This document shows, piece by piece, positions 1 through 8,255 of a DNA stretch of 64,000 nucleotides; within the stretch, counting starts at the first letter, position 1, and every line of letters starts with the position of its first letter. Both the position numbers and the translations under genes were made by a program. Origin of the DNA: Rhizomicrobium sp. (GTDB lineage: Bacteria > Pseudomonadota > Alphaproteobacteria > Micropepsales > Micropepsaceae); assembly GCA_037200045.1 (NCBI GenBank), contig JBBCHM010000001.1, forward strand, positions 2,294,001 through 2,358,000. The letters run 5' to 3'. Under the pieces are notes generated by a model. That model was not told the origin of the DNA, searched no databases, and saw only the letters and a list, made by a program, of their open reading frames with translations.

Positions 1-767
1 CCGGTTCAGGTGCAGAATGCGCGGGCATACGACATTGGGAAGGCGCCGCAAGACACGCCAACTCCGGTCGTTGTCGATCTTGCCGTTCTCCCAAGCCATC
101 CGGAGCGCGACGCGCAGTCTACCTATGAGCGTGTTGACGGTGCCCTTGCGCTTGCGCAGCGCATCTTCGTCCGCGATGGAGCGCCGAGGCTGAAGCTCCT
201 GGTTGCCGCGCTTGGGCGGCGTTTCCAACACATCGAGCGCGAAGGCCCGCAGGCGTTCGCCGTTGAACTCGTCGGCGGCCAGCGTGCCCAGCCGCGGCAG
301 CAGGTGAAAGTTGATCAGCCCACGAGCGTCTGGAAGTAACTCTTGGCGGCGGCGATGCGCTTCCATTCGAGATATTCGTTGAGCGCATGGCCCACGGTGT
401 ACGTGCTGCCGACCGGGACATAGTCGAGCTCTTCCTTGATACCGATTGGAAGCGCGTCGCTCAGACCGAACGTCTCGTCACAGGCGCGGAACCAGTCCGC
501 CGCCTTCCGCGCAGCCTGCTCATATGAGAGATATATTTCCCCGTCCGCTATTCGTTGATCGTCGGTGCGGCCCAGGCGCAGTTGTCGGTATTTGCCGTCG
601 CGGCTCCGCGCTCGGGCGACCCAGTACGTCGTCCGTTTGCTGCGGCGGAGATATCCGAGGTGACGCCCATAGCAGAGAAGGGACCAGTACGGTTCGTCGC
701 GCTTTGCCAGTTTCCGGCGAACGATTCGAACGCTCAAATCGGGGCGCGTGAGGCGTGTCCAGGTCAT
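1..767 (-). pseudogene. Tyrosine recombinase/integrase, N-terminal part, frameshifted and cut by the window edge
   Basis: Reading leftward from an ATG at 767 (Shine-Dalgarno GGGAGGG about 8 nt upstream), about 150 residues resemble the arm-type and core-binding regions of tyrosine integrases (QLRLGRTDD, then VGHALNEYLEWKR). The frame meets a stop at 315-317. A neighbouring frame continues the same domain without interruption to the window edge (LINFHLLPRLGTL, later RVALRMAWENGKID), so one frameshift at about 315-325 splits the gene. The catalytic domain would lie to the left. It could be a sequencing error, a real pseudogene or programmed shift; I favour decay. The AlpA-type gene at 977 is its likely excisionase partner. 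Confidence 0.7.
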
Positions 768-942
768 CAAAGAAACCCTCCCTATGAAGGATTAGAACAC
801 CCAAAATTGCTCGAAGCTGCCGACACTTGACCGGGCGCCGCAGTCTTAGCCGTCGGCGCGGGTCGTCGTGCGCGTAACCCTCAGTCATTGCCACCTTCGG
901 TTAGGTTGGGCCAAACTAGCGCTCGCCTGAAGGCTCAACCTT

Positions 943-958
943 GAGGCTCGCGAGCCTC
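943..958. promoter_or_regulatory. 16-bp perfect palindrome ahead of AlpA-type gene
   Basis: GAGGCTCGCGAGCCTC is a perfect palindrome lying 19 bp before the AlpA-type start codon, in the divergent region between that gene and the integrase. A compact palindrome at this place fits an operator or excisionase-binding site. No promoter boxes were identified with confidence, so the role is inferred from position. Confidence 0.4.
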
Positions 959-976
959 CCTAACGGGAGACCCGCG

Positions 977-1174
977 ATGAGGCTCTTATCGAAGAAGCAA
1001 GTGCGAGAGAAGGTTCTGTATTCCCCGGCTCATATCGCCCGCCTTGAGGCGGCGGGGTCGTTCCCTAAGCGGATACGGCTCGGCCAAGGACGGGTCGGGT
1101 GGCTGGAGCAGGAGATAGAGGATTGGATCGCGTCACGCGTGGCAGAACGCGATAGAACCACGCCCTCCACGTAG
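977..1174 (+). CDS. AlpA-family excisionase/transcriptional regulator
   Basis: A 65-residue protein (MRLLSKKQVREKVLYSPAHI...) with the AlpA/winged-helix excisionase pattern: a helix-turn-helix (KKQVREKVLYSPAHIARLEAAG), a basic segment FPKRIRLGQGRVGW and a C-terminal helix EIEDWIASRVAER. AlpA proteins bind short DNA sites and act as recombination directionality factors or activators of integrase genes. I chose the start at 977 because AACGGGAGA precedes it closely; an in-frame start at 941 lacks this. It is divergent from the broken integrase to its left, which suggests they formed one excision module. The family assignment is good; the role in this element is inference. Confidence 0.8.
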   Translation: MRLLSKKQVREKVLYSPAHIARLEAAGSFPKRIRLGQGRVGWLEQEIEDWIASRVAERDRTTPST

Positions 1175-1182
1175 AGGGAGCG

Positions 1183-1212
1183 TGCGAGGAAGGGTGATTT
1201 GCCTTCCTCGCA
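1183..1212. terminator. Hairpin between convergent genes
   Basis: TGCGAGGAAGG and CCTTCCTCGCA form an 11-bp stem around an 8-nt loop, exactly between the ends of the AlpA-type gene (plus) and the replication-relaxation gene (minus). There is no strong T-run on either side, so termination efficiency is uncertain. Confidence 0.45.
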
Positions 1213-1221
1213 TGTGGCGTC

Positions 1222-2121
1222 TCAGGCGTCGATGCGGAAGGGCGGAAGGCCCGCGCGCCCCCAAGGCTCGGCAAGCAATCCCGCCATCGGTACGGCAAGG
1301 CCGCGCTGCGACGCCGCCTTGAACAGAAACAGGGGATGCTCGCCGTCGAGCTTGGCGAGGATGTCCGCGAGGCGGGCAGGGTCCGTCGTGATGGTGAGGA
1401 CGAGCAGGTTCGGGACGTTCCAGTACCGCTTGGGATGCCCGCCTTCGATGGCTTGGCGGTAGAGGGCGAGCTTGGCGAGATAGGAAGTCTGGCCTGTGCC
1501 CGCGCGGGAGACCGGCATCGTCCCGCGATCAGCTTCGAGCGCGAAGAAGCGATATGTCTTCCGTCCGTCCACCTGATATTCGAGGCCGAAGATCGCGTCC
1601 GGGATCATCGCGCCGCCGGGCATCGTGAGCTTGAACGGCACGGCCGCCGCCTGCATCTCAGCCGGAGCCTTCGCGAGTATCTCGCCCCACGGGATGAACC
1701 GCGGGCCGGTACGGTTTCGCGTGGCAAGCTCGATGGAGGCGAGGCACTCGCAGATCATAAGACCGTGCTGGAACTGTCGGTGCGCGTGGTTCGCAAGGTA
1801 TGTACGGGCGTCGTCCTCGCATCCGGCGCATTCGTTGAGTGCGCGCCGTCCGCGCTCGCCAAGCTCATGGACGGCCGGCACATGCCGCGCGTCGGCGAAC
1901 TCCCACTGCTGGGGCGGCCGGTCCAGGTATCCCTCGTGGAAGAGGTCGCCGAGACGTTCCTTGAACCGCGTCTCGGACGCGCCGCCGACGAATGCATGAA
2001 TGTACGTCGAGCGGAGATAGCGGTACTGGCTGAGGAGCCGGAAGATCGCGATGTCCCGCTCGGTGAGCTCGATGCGCTTGCCGGTGCGGGTGCGCTTCAT
2101 GCGTGAGCGGCGGTGCTGCAT
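1222..2121 (-). CDS. Replication-relaxation family protein (Replic_Relax-like)
   Basis: About 299 residues. The N-terminal half is a winged-helix region (ELTERDIAIFRLLSQYRYL, then KERLGDLFHEGYLDRP). The C-terminal half contains IPDAIFGLEYQ and FFALEADRGTMPV, the spaced acidic residues of a PD-(D/E)XK-like fold seen in the Replic_Relax family. Members are encoded on plasmids and integrative elements and are implicated in replication or mobilisation, but their biochemistry is poorly defined. I chose the start at 2121 (AAGG upstream); 2100 is an alternative. No classical MOB relaxase is visible in the window, so this protein is a candidate DNA-processing partner for the TraD-like ATPases; that link is inference. 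Confidence 0.7.
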   Translation of the reverse strand: MQHRRSRMKRTRTGKRIELTERDIAIFRLLSQYRYLRSTYIHAFVGGASETRFKERLGDLFHEGYLDRPPQQWEFADARHVPAVHELGERGRRALNECAGCEDDARTYLANHAHRQFQHGLMICECLASIELATRNRTGPRFIPWGEILAKAPAEMQAAAVPFKLTMPGGAMIPDAIFGLEYQVDGRKTYRFFALEADRGTMPVSRAGTGQTSYLAKLALYRQAIEGGHPKRYWNVPNLLVLTITTDPARLADILAKLDGEHPLFLFKAASQRGLAVPMAGLLAEPWGRAGLPPFRIDA

Positions 2122-2359
2122 CGCGCCTTGATAGCCTCGCGCGACACCGCGCAAAACGTGAAAGCATGTTCGCCTATGAGCTGATGCGATGTCCCATGAG
2201 ACGCGACGCGCAATCGGATTTCATCGCGCTCGAAACAATTTGTGATGGTTGCTCATCGCGGTGCGGACGAACGCGCGACCGCACATCGCTCCTCATGCCG
2301 GACGGATACAGCCCCCTCGCGGACCTATAGCTCGCCTGTCCTCAACCAAGGAGGACAGC

Positions 2360-2989
2360 ATGCAAACCATCGAATTGTTCTGCGGCACGAAATCGTTCAG
2401 CAACGTCGCGAAGAATCACGGGCACGCGACGTTCACCCTCGATATCGAGCCCTCGTTCTCGCCGGACCTTATCGCGGATATCAAGAAGGTGCGGGCGTCG
2501 TTCCTGCCGCGGCATCCGGTGATCCTGTGGGCGTCGCCGCCGTGCCAGGCGTTCAGCGTGGCCGCGCTGCGGTTCAACTGGAACCGGGACCGGACGCCGA
2601 AGCATCCGCGCGTCATCGAGGCGCAGAAGGTCGTCCGGAAGACGCTCGCGCTCATCCGCGCGGTGAACCCGGACTGGTGGTTCATCGAGAACCCGCGCGG
2701 GATGCTCCGCCACATGCCGTTCATGCGGGGCTACCGGCGGCAGACCGTCTCGTACTGCCAGTACGGCGCGACCGTCCAGAAGCCGACCGACATCTGGACG
2801 AACGCGCACTGGTGGCGGCCGAGGCCCATATGCGCCGCCGGCGCCCCCTGCCATGAGGCAGCGAGAAGGGGCGAGCGGCGCATGGGCACGCAAGGGATGA
2901 AGAACGCCCGGGAGCGGTCCCGCATCCCCGCCGGGCTGTTCGAGGACATCCTGGCGCAGCTCGCGGCGCGGTACGAGCGGCCCGCATGA
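2360..2989 (+). CDS. Small DNA cytosine-5 methyltransferase-like protein
   Basis: A 209-residue protein starting after a strong AAGGAGG. It shows C5-methyltransferase landmarks: motif I-like ELFCGT at residues 5-10, the catalytic-loop SPPCQAFS around residue 60 (Cys nucleophile), and a motif VI-like FIENPRG around residue 110 (ENP rather than the usual ENV). It is much shorter than typical Dcm-type enzymes, lacks room for a full target-recognition domain and resembles phage or mobile-element versions. Likely role: methylating the element's DNA against host restriction. Activity and target are unknown. Confidence 0.75.
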   Translation: MQTIELFCGTKSFSNVAKNHGHATFTLDIEPSFSPDLIADIKKVRASFLPRHPVILWASPPCQAFSVAALRFNWNRDRTPKHPRVIEAQKVVRKTLALIRAVNPDWWFIENPRGMLRHMPFMRGYRRQTVSYCQYGATVQKPTDIWTNAHWWRPRPICAAGAPCHEAARRGERRMGTQGMKNARERSRIPAGLFEDILAQLAARYERPA

Positions 2990-3016
2990 ACAGCTAGCCT
3001 CGGCTTTCGCCGGCAC

Positions 3017-3050
3017 AGGGCGGAGCGGCGACGCTCCGCCCTTTATTTTG
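3017..3050 (+). terminator. Rho-independent terminator after the methyltransferase
   Basis: AGGGCGGAGC and GCTCCGCCCT form a 10-bp G+C-rich stem with a 6-nt loop, followed by TTTATTTT. It lies 28 nt past the methyltransferase stop codon and isolates that gene from the next one at 3273. The approximately 220 bp that follow hold no recognisable gene. Confidence 0.85.
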
Positions 3051-3272
3051 AGCGATGCGCGAGGCGATACGCCTGGGGATACAAAGGGCGATACCGCATC
3101 CCCCTCCGCATCTTTGCTGGTGGCGGAATATCACTGTGCGGACAGTCTCTTGTGCCATCCTCTGAGCCCACCTCATTCCAGACTTCAGGGCCTTCGCCCC
3201 CTCTTCTCCCCCTCAAAGAGGGGGATGCGGCCGTGCTCATCGCCCGAATACCGTTCACTTGGGGGGAACATC

Positions 3273-3977
3273 ATGCAGCTCAAGATACAGCGCTCGCAGC
3301 GCGTGGGCGGCCTTGCGAGCAGTACCGTCTTCTTCTGCCTCGACGTGCGGGCGGATTACTCCGCCCAGGAAGCCGCCGATGTCCAGCGATACCGCCTCGG
3401 CGGCCAGCTCGTGTACGCGAGCCGCGCCGCCAGGAAGCACGCGGACAATGCCCGCGCGCGCGTCGAGACCACCAGGGGCGCAGGCGGCTGGACCGAGGTG
3501 AGCGGTATCGCGCGCGGTTTCGGCTCGCTCGCGCTCGCCAAGCTCCAACTGAACATCACCGTGGCGAGCCTCGGACGCGGGCACCATATCGAGTGCAAGG
3601 ACCTCGAAGAGCTCCTTGAAGCCGAGGACGAGCTGCGGAGCGCGTGCAAGAACGTGACGCGGTATTTCGAGGTGGCGTCCACCTTCAACGGGGCGGAGGT
3701 CGTCATAGAGTACGAGAAGGGAGAGGAGCGCGTGAGCGTGGCCCTTAATGCCGCCCCGATCCTCGCGCTCCCGCCTCCTGCCAAGGCGCAGGCCGACGCC
3801 TACGACAGCTCTGACGTGTCCGACCCCCTCGGCATCGGCGCTGCCTGGACCCGCTTCGAGGAGCGCGCGATCGGCTGGTGCGCCGAGCGCGGGTGGGTGC
3901 TCGGCCCCGCCAAGGTCCGCGTCCTGTCCGTCGCCGCCGGCATCCTCGTCCTCTACGTCCTGTACCGCATCCTCTGA
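3273..3977 (+). CDS. Tail-anchored protein of unknown function, partner of TraD-like ATPase
   Basis: A 234-residue protein preceded by GGGGGGAAC. Most of it is soluble and moderately charged. The last about 25 residues (VRVLSVAAGILVLYVLYRIL) form one transmembrane helix with almost nothing beyond, so it looks tail-anchored in the inner membrane with the bulk in the cytoplasm. A low-complexity linker (LALPPPAKAQADAYDSSD) precedes the helix. Its stop overlaps the ATG of the TraD-like ATPase by one base (TGATG), indicating translational coupling and probable joint function in DNA transfer. I recognise no family. An upstream in-frame start at 3048 is possible but lacks a good ribosome-binding site. 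Confidence 0.75.
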   Translation: MQLKIQRSQRVGGLASSTVFFCLDVRADYSAQEAADVQRYRLGGQLVYASRAARKHADNARARVETTRGAGGWTEVSGIARGFGSLALAKLQLNITVASLGRGHHIECKDLEELLEAEDELRSACKNVTRYFEVASTFNGAEVVIEYEKGEERVSVALNAAPILALPPPAKAQADAYDSSDVSDPLGIGAAWTRFEERAIGWCAERGWVLGPAKVRVLSVAAGILVLYVLYRIL

Positions 3978-6043
3978 TGGACGACTTCACCCCGTCCGTC
4001 TTCACCCCGTTCCTGCGCCGCTTCACGGACGAGCGGGCGCGGGACACGGCGGACATCGCGGCCTTGTATGCCCGCGTCTCGAAGATGCACGCCGATTCGG
4101 TATTCACGGGCGAGGACGGCCGCGAGCTCATCGCCGGCCTCGTGCGGCGCAAGTACGAGCATCTGGCGTCCGCCTCGGTCCTGCCCGCCTTCGACCGCGC
4201 CCTCGATGCCATCCTCAAGCTCGAAACCCCGATATTCGAGCTGCCCGCGCCGGACTTCCGCCACCTCACCCTCAAAGAGGCCACGGACTTCCGGCGCTTC
4301 CTCCGAGCTAAGGAGTATTTCCACGCCCACGAGCAGGAGCTCGTTGTCCGCGTCGTGTATTTCCTCGGGATCGGCCTGCAGATGCTTGCCGAGGAGCTTC
4401 CCCGCGCCGCCCTCGCGTCCCCCTTCTCGGTCCCGCTCATCACGACGCTCCGGGAGCCGAAGCTCTATATGCAGAAGGTCATCAACGAGCTCGGGGACGA
4501 CCAGTATCAGAGCGTCGGGCTGTTCGCGGAGATTTCCCAGCGCATCTATCTGAATACCTGCGAAGCCTCGGGCATTGTCGATCCGCAGAAGCCGAACAAG
4601 CGGTTCATCACCGCGCACGACGCCGACCTCTCGCCCGAGGAGACGGCGCGGGCGTATTTTGGCGGGACGCCCTTCCTGGACCTCTTTCTCGCGCCCGTCC
4701 CGCTCCGCTTCGAAATGGAGGACCGCTTCAGCCATATGCACGTCCTCGGCGGCTCGGGCGCGGGCAAGACGACCCTTCTCCAGAACCTCATCCTCAACGA
4801 CCTCCATTCGGACGATCCGCCGTCCCTCGTGATCGTGGACAGCCAGGGCGACCTCATCAGCAAGCTCTCGCGCCTCGACCTCTTCGATCCCGATACCGGC
4901 CCCCTTGCGGATCGCTTCGTCCTCATCACTCCCAAGGACATAGAGCATCCGCCCGCCATCAACATCTTCGACGTGAACCAGGCGCGGCTTGCCGAGTATG
5001 ACGAAGCCGCCAAGGAGCAGGTCGTGGCGGGCGTCATCCAAACGTTCGATTATCTGTTCGCGGGCCTCCTCGGGGCGGACCTCACCGCCAAGCAGGGCGT
5101 GTTCTTCCGGTTCGTCGCGCGGCTCATGCTCGCCTTGCCCGAGACCCTCGGCCGTACCGCCACCATCCTCGACATGCTCTCCCTCATGGACGACGCCGCC
5201 CCCTATGAGAAGGCCATAGCGAAGCTGCCGCCCATCCAGCGGCAGTTCTTCGAGCGGGACTTCAAATCAAAGACCTTCCAGCAGACCAAGGAGCAGATCA
5301 GATACCGCCTCAATGCCATCCTTGAAAATCCGACCCTCGCACGGCTCTTCACCGCGCCCGAGACCAAGCTCGATATCTTCGAGACGCTCAACAAGGGCGG
5401 CATCATCCTCGTGGACACCGCCAAGGACTTCCTCAAGGGCGCGAGCGGGCACTTCGGCCGCATCATGATCTCGCTCGTGCTCCAAGCGGTCCTCGAACGC
5501 GCTGCCGTATCCGAGCACCGCCGCAAGCCCACCTTCCTCATCGTTGACGAAGCCGCCGCGTACTTCGACAGCAACATCGACGACTTCCTCACCGAAGCGC
5601 GCAAGTACAAGTGCGGCTGCGTCTTCGCGCACCAGTTCCTCGACCAGGCGACCTCATCGCTTCGCGCCTCGCTCGCCGCTAATACTTCCATCAAGTTGGC
5701 CGCCGGCGTCTCGACGAGCGACGCCCGTGCGCTCGCCCCCGATATGCGCACCACTGCCGATTTCATCCTCGCCCAGCCGCGGCTCCACTTCGCCGCGTAC
5801 TTTCGCGGTGCGACTCCAAATGCGGTTTCGGTGCAGGTGCGGCTGGGAATTCTTGAGGCCCATCCCACCATGACGACTGCTGCGTACGAGTTACTTAGAC
5901 AGCAAAATCGACTGATGCTTTGCATGCCCGAACTTACCAATAAGATGGCCAACAAGCCCTCCCAAAGCCAACTTGAGGAATCGGATTCAGATGAGAGCCA
6001 TCAGGCCGCTTTTGATCCGACCAAGGCTTCTGACGAGTGGTAA
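3977..6043 (+). CDS. TraD/VirD4-like type IV coupling ATPase
   Basis: A 688-residue P-loop ATPase of the type IV secretion DNA-binding/HerA-FtsK superfamily. Walker A is GGSGAGKTT near residue 258, followed by VIVDSQGDLI; Walker B is FLIVDEAAAYF near residue 520, followed by CVFAHQFLDQ, the usual sensor region. The first about 230 residues are a family-specific N-terminal domain without clear membrane helices; the upstream tail-anchored protein may supply the membrane tether. The expected role is pumping element DNA through a secretion channel, but no channel genes are seen in the window. The final about 60 codons use noticeably fewer G+C third positions than the rest, marking the edge of the low-G+C cargo. 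Confidence 0.85.
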   Translation: MDDFTPSVFTPFLRRFTDERARDTADIAALYARVSKMHADSVFTGEDGRELIAGLVRRKYEHLASASVLPAFDRALDAILKLETPIFELPAPDFRHLTLKEATDFRRFLRAKEYFHAHEQELVVRVVYFLGIGLQMLAEELPRAALASPFSVPLITTLREPKLYMQKVINELGDDQYQSVGLFAEISQRIYLNTCEASGIVDPQKPNKRFITAHDADLSPEETARAYFGGTPFLDLFLAPVPLRFEMEDRFSHMHVLGGSGAGKTTLLQNLILNDLHSDDPPSLVIVDSQGDLISKLSRLDLFDPDTGPLADRFVLITPKDIEHPPAINIFDVNQARLAEYDEAAKEQVVAGVIQTFDYLFAGLLGADLTAKQGVFFRFVARLMLALPETLGRTATILDMLSLMDDAAPYEKAIAKLPPIQRQFFERDFKSKTFQQTKEQIRYRLNAILENPTLARLFTAPETKLDIFETLNKGGIILVDTAKDFLKGASGHFGRIMISLVLQAVLERAAVSEHRRKPTFLIVDEAAAYFDSNIDDFLTEARKYKCGCVFAHQFLDQATSSLRASLAANTSIKLAAGVSTSDARALAPDMRTTADFILAQPRLHFAAYFRGATPNAVSVQVRLGILEAHPTMTTAAYELLRQQNRLMLCMPELTNKMANKPSQSQLEESDSDESHQAAFDPTKASDEW

Positions 6044-6085
6044 GGCCTTGCCTATAGCTGCGTCGCGTTGATACTTGCCATATTA

Positions 6086-6102
6086 TACAGTCCGTGTACT
6101 GT
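6086..6102. promoter_or_regulatory. Operator-like inverted repeat before the 49-aa gene
   Basis: ACAGT, 6-bp spacer, ACTGT sits in an A+T-rich stretch between the TraD-like gene and the small ORF at 6170, with TATTAT just upstream. It could be a regulator site within a promoter for the cargo region. The arms are short, so confidence is low. Confidence 0.25.
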
Positions 6103-6169
6103 GTAATTGCTTTGTGAGTGGATCGGAGCGCCGGAATGATCAGGCGCTCCCCACACTCAGGAGGCCATA

Positions 6170-6319
6170 ATGTTTTTTGCCCGACTGTCCACCAACGGTG
6201 TACTAGCGTTAGTCACCGTCGCTCTGCTGATCAGCTCCGGCATCAATCTGCACGACAGCTTCGAGATCGCGCATCTGAACCGCTCCTGCGGAGCCGCTCA
6301 GATTCGAGCCGCGCATTAG
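6170..6319 (+). CDS. 49-residue single-pass membrane peptide, unknown function
   Basis: A small ORF with a near-ideal ribosome-binding site (AGGAGG, 5-6 nt spacing) and its own terminator. The peptide begins MFFARLSTNG, has one hydrophobic helix (VLALVTVALLISSGINL) at about residues 11-27, and ends in a polar tail with one cysteine (HLNRSCGAAQIRAAH). The strong translation signals and the terminator argue that it is real. It is the first gene of the low-G+C cargo, upstream of the radical SAM and importer operon. It might be a small membrane regulator, a signal peptide-like factor or a substrate of the radical SAM enzyme; the sequence alone does not decide. Confidence 0.6.
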   Translation: MFFARLSTNGVLALVTVALLISSGINLHDSFEIAHLNRSCGAAQIRAAH

Positions 6320-6329
6320 CAGCAGCATT

Positions 6330-6366
6330 TTGCACCCGCCTTGATGGTGGGTGCAATTTTGATAGT
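6330..6366 (+). terminator. Rho-independent terminator after the 49-aa gene
   Basis: TTGCACCC and GGGTGCAA, extended by three further pairs including one G-T, make an 11-bp stem with a TTGAT loop followed by TTTTGATAGTATTT. It starts 11 nt after the stop codon. It separates the small gene from the operon beginning at 6459. Confidence 0.85.
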
Positions 6367-6458
6367 ATTTGTCTTTCTAGACCAAATATAACCTTGCAAT
6401 GCATAAAGATTTCGAGTGATTTTCGCCAAGTCAGGTTTCAGTTCTGCTGGGGGGCAGC

Positions 6459-7388
6459 ATGCTGATCGATGCGATGAAAAACGTCTGGTGGCAAAGAATT
6501 GCCGACCAGTCCGGTCTCACAACAGCATGCAACTTTGAGACTTATAGGCAGATTTCCAAAGTTACGTCAGAGCCTGCTACGCACATCCTAATATGGACGC
6601 TTTACGGTTCACCGCTAAACGTCCCCCAACGAGGTGGTTGGCCTCTTACGCCTCAAGATCGATTTTTCCGAGATCAGATATCTCGGAAGAAAATCCGAGT
6701 CGCAATTTTCTCAAATCCCCGTCAGGCACGGCGCTATGCAAATATCTGCGACGCCATCAAGAGCGGGCGACCTATACGGCGTTTGGATGCCGGGCTCAAA
6801 AATCGTAGCGATGTGCGCGAACGCGTCATCCAATTCGAAACGGCATGTAATGCAAGCGGCAAGCTCTACTACTCATCGACCGATTTGATCGCAAAAGTCA
6901 TTCCTCATCATTTTAAGAAGCTGAGTGTTGCGTTCGTGGCTGACGATGCGGCTCAGACGTATTGCATTAGCAGTTCGTTTGCTGCGTCCCGTCAGGGCGG
7001 CGCAGAAGATATTCGAGATGTTTCCTTTTTTGCGCTGTCCGATGGCGATCATCCGCACGCAGATGGCAGGCGTCACTATTACATGCTCCTGTCACAGCTT
7101 TTGGGGGGAGAAGGCAGCTGGTACTCGGATAATCCTCGGGATATCGCCAACCGCACCGGCGGCTGGCTGCGACATATTATTACGTTCCCGCTTCAGTATA
7201 TCGGTTCATTGTGGCATCGTTACCTAACGGTCATACGAGAGAACAAGGGCGTCGAACGTGTCCTTAAACTTGGTGGTCTCGTAGTCTTTCAACTATTCGT
7301 CGTTGTTAGCATTATCGGCTTTCTCGTGCGCTTCGCTAGCGTCGCGCAAAAGGTTGATCAAGTTTGCCAACGGCTTTTTGGAACCTGA
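6459..7388 (+). CDS. Membrane-anchored protein of unknown function
   Basis: A 309-residue protein with GGGGGG just before its ATG. The soluble part (residues 1 to about 255) has no motif I recognise. It includes a His-rich SDGDHPHADGRRHYY stretch and a WYSDNPRDIANRTGGWLR segment. Near the C terminus one strong hydrophobic helix (LVVFQLFVVVSIIGFLV) precedes a short tail, so it is probably anchored in the inner membrane. It is the first gene of a tight co-directional series with the radical SAM enzyme (25 nt downstream) and the ABC importer, and may sense or handle the same substrate. Confidence 0.65.
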   Translation: MLIDAMKNVWWQRIADQSGLTTACNFETYRQISKVTSEPATHILIWTLYGSPLNVPQRGGWPLTPQDRFFRDQISRKKIRVAIFSNPRQARRYANICDAIKSGRPIRRLDAGLKNRSDVRERVIQFETACNASGKLYYSSTDLIAKVIPHHFKKLSVAFVADDAAQTYCISSSFAASRQGGAEDIRDVSFFALSDGDHPHADGRRHYYMLLSQLLGGEGSWYSDNPRDIANRTGGWLRHIITFPLQYIGSLWHRYLTVIRENKGVERVLKLGGLVVFQLFVVVSIIGFLVRFASVAQKVDQVCQRLFGT

Positions 7389-7413
7389 AATCGAGCCCTC
7401 AGGAGAAAATGGT

Positions 7414-8223
7414 ATGAGCGAGATTTTGCATCTTAACCTGGAGCTCACGTCTCAATGCAATCAACGATGCGTATACTGTTTCAATGAGTCCGGTCCGAAG
7501 TCGCCCCATAGCGTCCTGAATCTTCAAACGTGGCGCCAGGTGGCTGAGGCATTTTGTGGCTTTGGCCTCCAAAGCGTGCACTTCACTGGTGGCGAACCTT
7601 TGATGAAGCGAGACATTTCGCAGTTCTTAAAGGAGGCGCAGCGGTTAGGACTCCAAACAAGCGTACTAAGCAATGGGTTCAGAATTCCAGATGCGATTAA
7701 GCAAGACCCCGACACATGGTCGGCCTTGTCTGTCGTGCAAATCAGCTTGGATAGCGCAAGGTCATTGAAACACAATTTGCGCCGTGGTCTGAAGGATGCG
7801 TGGAACGATGCTATCTCCGCGATCCGCGCGTTGCGTAGAGCGCAGATTCCCTGTGAAGTTAGCTTAACCCTGTCACAGGAGAATCTCGAAGACCTTCTGC
7901 CGCTCACGAAATTCTGTGCGCGCAACAACTTGAAACTCATTGTCCGCGCCTTGCAGCCGATCGGCCGCGGAATGGCTTCAGGTCTAAAGGCCGTTCCGAT
8001 CGATAAACTTGAGAATGAGTTGGACAAGCTGAGGTCGCTTTATCCAGGAATCCTGACGTCAGATCGATTCATGTATGTGCCGACGTCGCCGCTTCACGAT
8101 AGAAACGCGGCTTTGGCGGGTGTCCTCACGGTCCTTCCTAACGGGCGCTTTCGCGGAAGTGTTTTCGAAACCAAAGGCACTCGGGCGCAGATCGGATCGG
8201 TCCAGGAATTACTGGCAGCCTAG
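7414..8223 (+). CDS. Radical SAM enzyme (PqqE/MoaA-like core, degenerate SPASM region)
   Basis: 269 residues from an ATG with AGGAGA upstream. Cys15, Cys19 and Cys22 (CNQRCVYC) form the CxxxCxxC [4Fe-4S] site, followed by FTGGEP (SAM binding) and VQISLDS, the standard TIM-barrel motifs. The C terminus (VLTVLPNGRFRGSVFETKG) aligns with the place where SPASM-type maturases carry cysteines for auxiliary clusters, but it has none, so only one cluster is expected. Relatives modify ribosomal peptides or small metabolites. Its position between a membrane protein and a full amino-acid-type importer suggests that it acts on an imported or co-encoded small substrate. That substrate is unknown. Confidence 0.85.
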   Translation: MSEILHLNLELTSQCNQRCVYCFNESGPKSPHSVLNLQTWRQVAEAFCGFGLQSVHFTGGEPLMKRDISQFLKEAQRLGLQTSVLSNGFRIPDAIKQDPDTWSALSVVQISLDSARSLKHNLRRGLKDAWNDAISAIRALRRAQIPCEVSLTLSQENLEDLLPLTKFCARNNLKLIVRALQPIGRGMASGLKAVPIDKLENELDKLRSLYPGILTSDRFMYVPTSPLHDRNAALAGVLTVLPNGRFRGSVFETKGTRAQIGSVQELLAA

Positions 8224-8255
8224 CGACCATTCAATCTCGCAACATGGAGGCGATT

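Noticed and set aside
6118..6465. 115-aa plus-strand ORF overlapping the 49-aa gene
   Set aside because: It lies across the small gene and its terminator in another frame, has no ribosome-binding site and a composition unlike a real protein.
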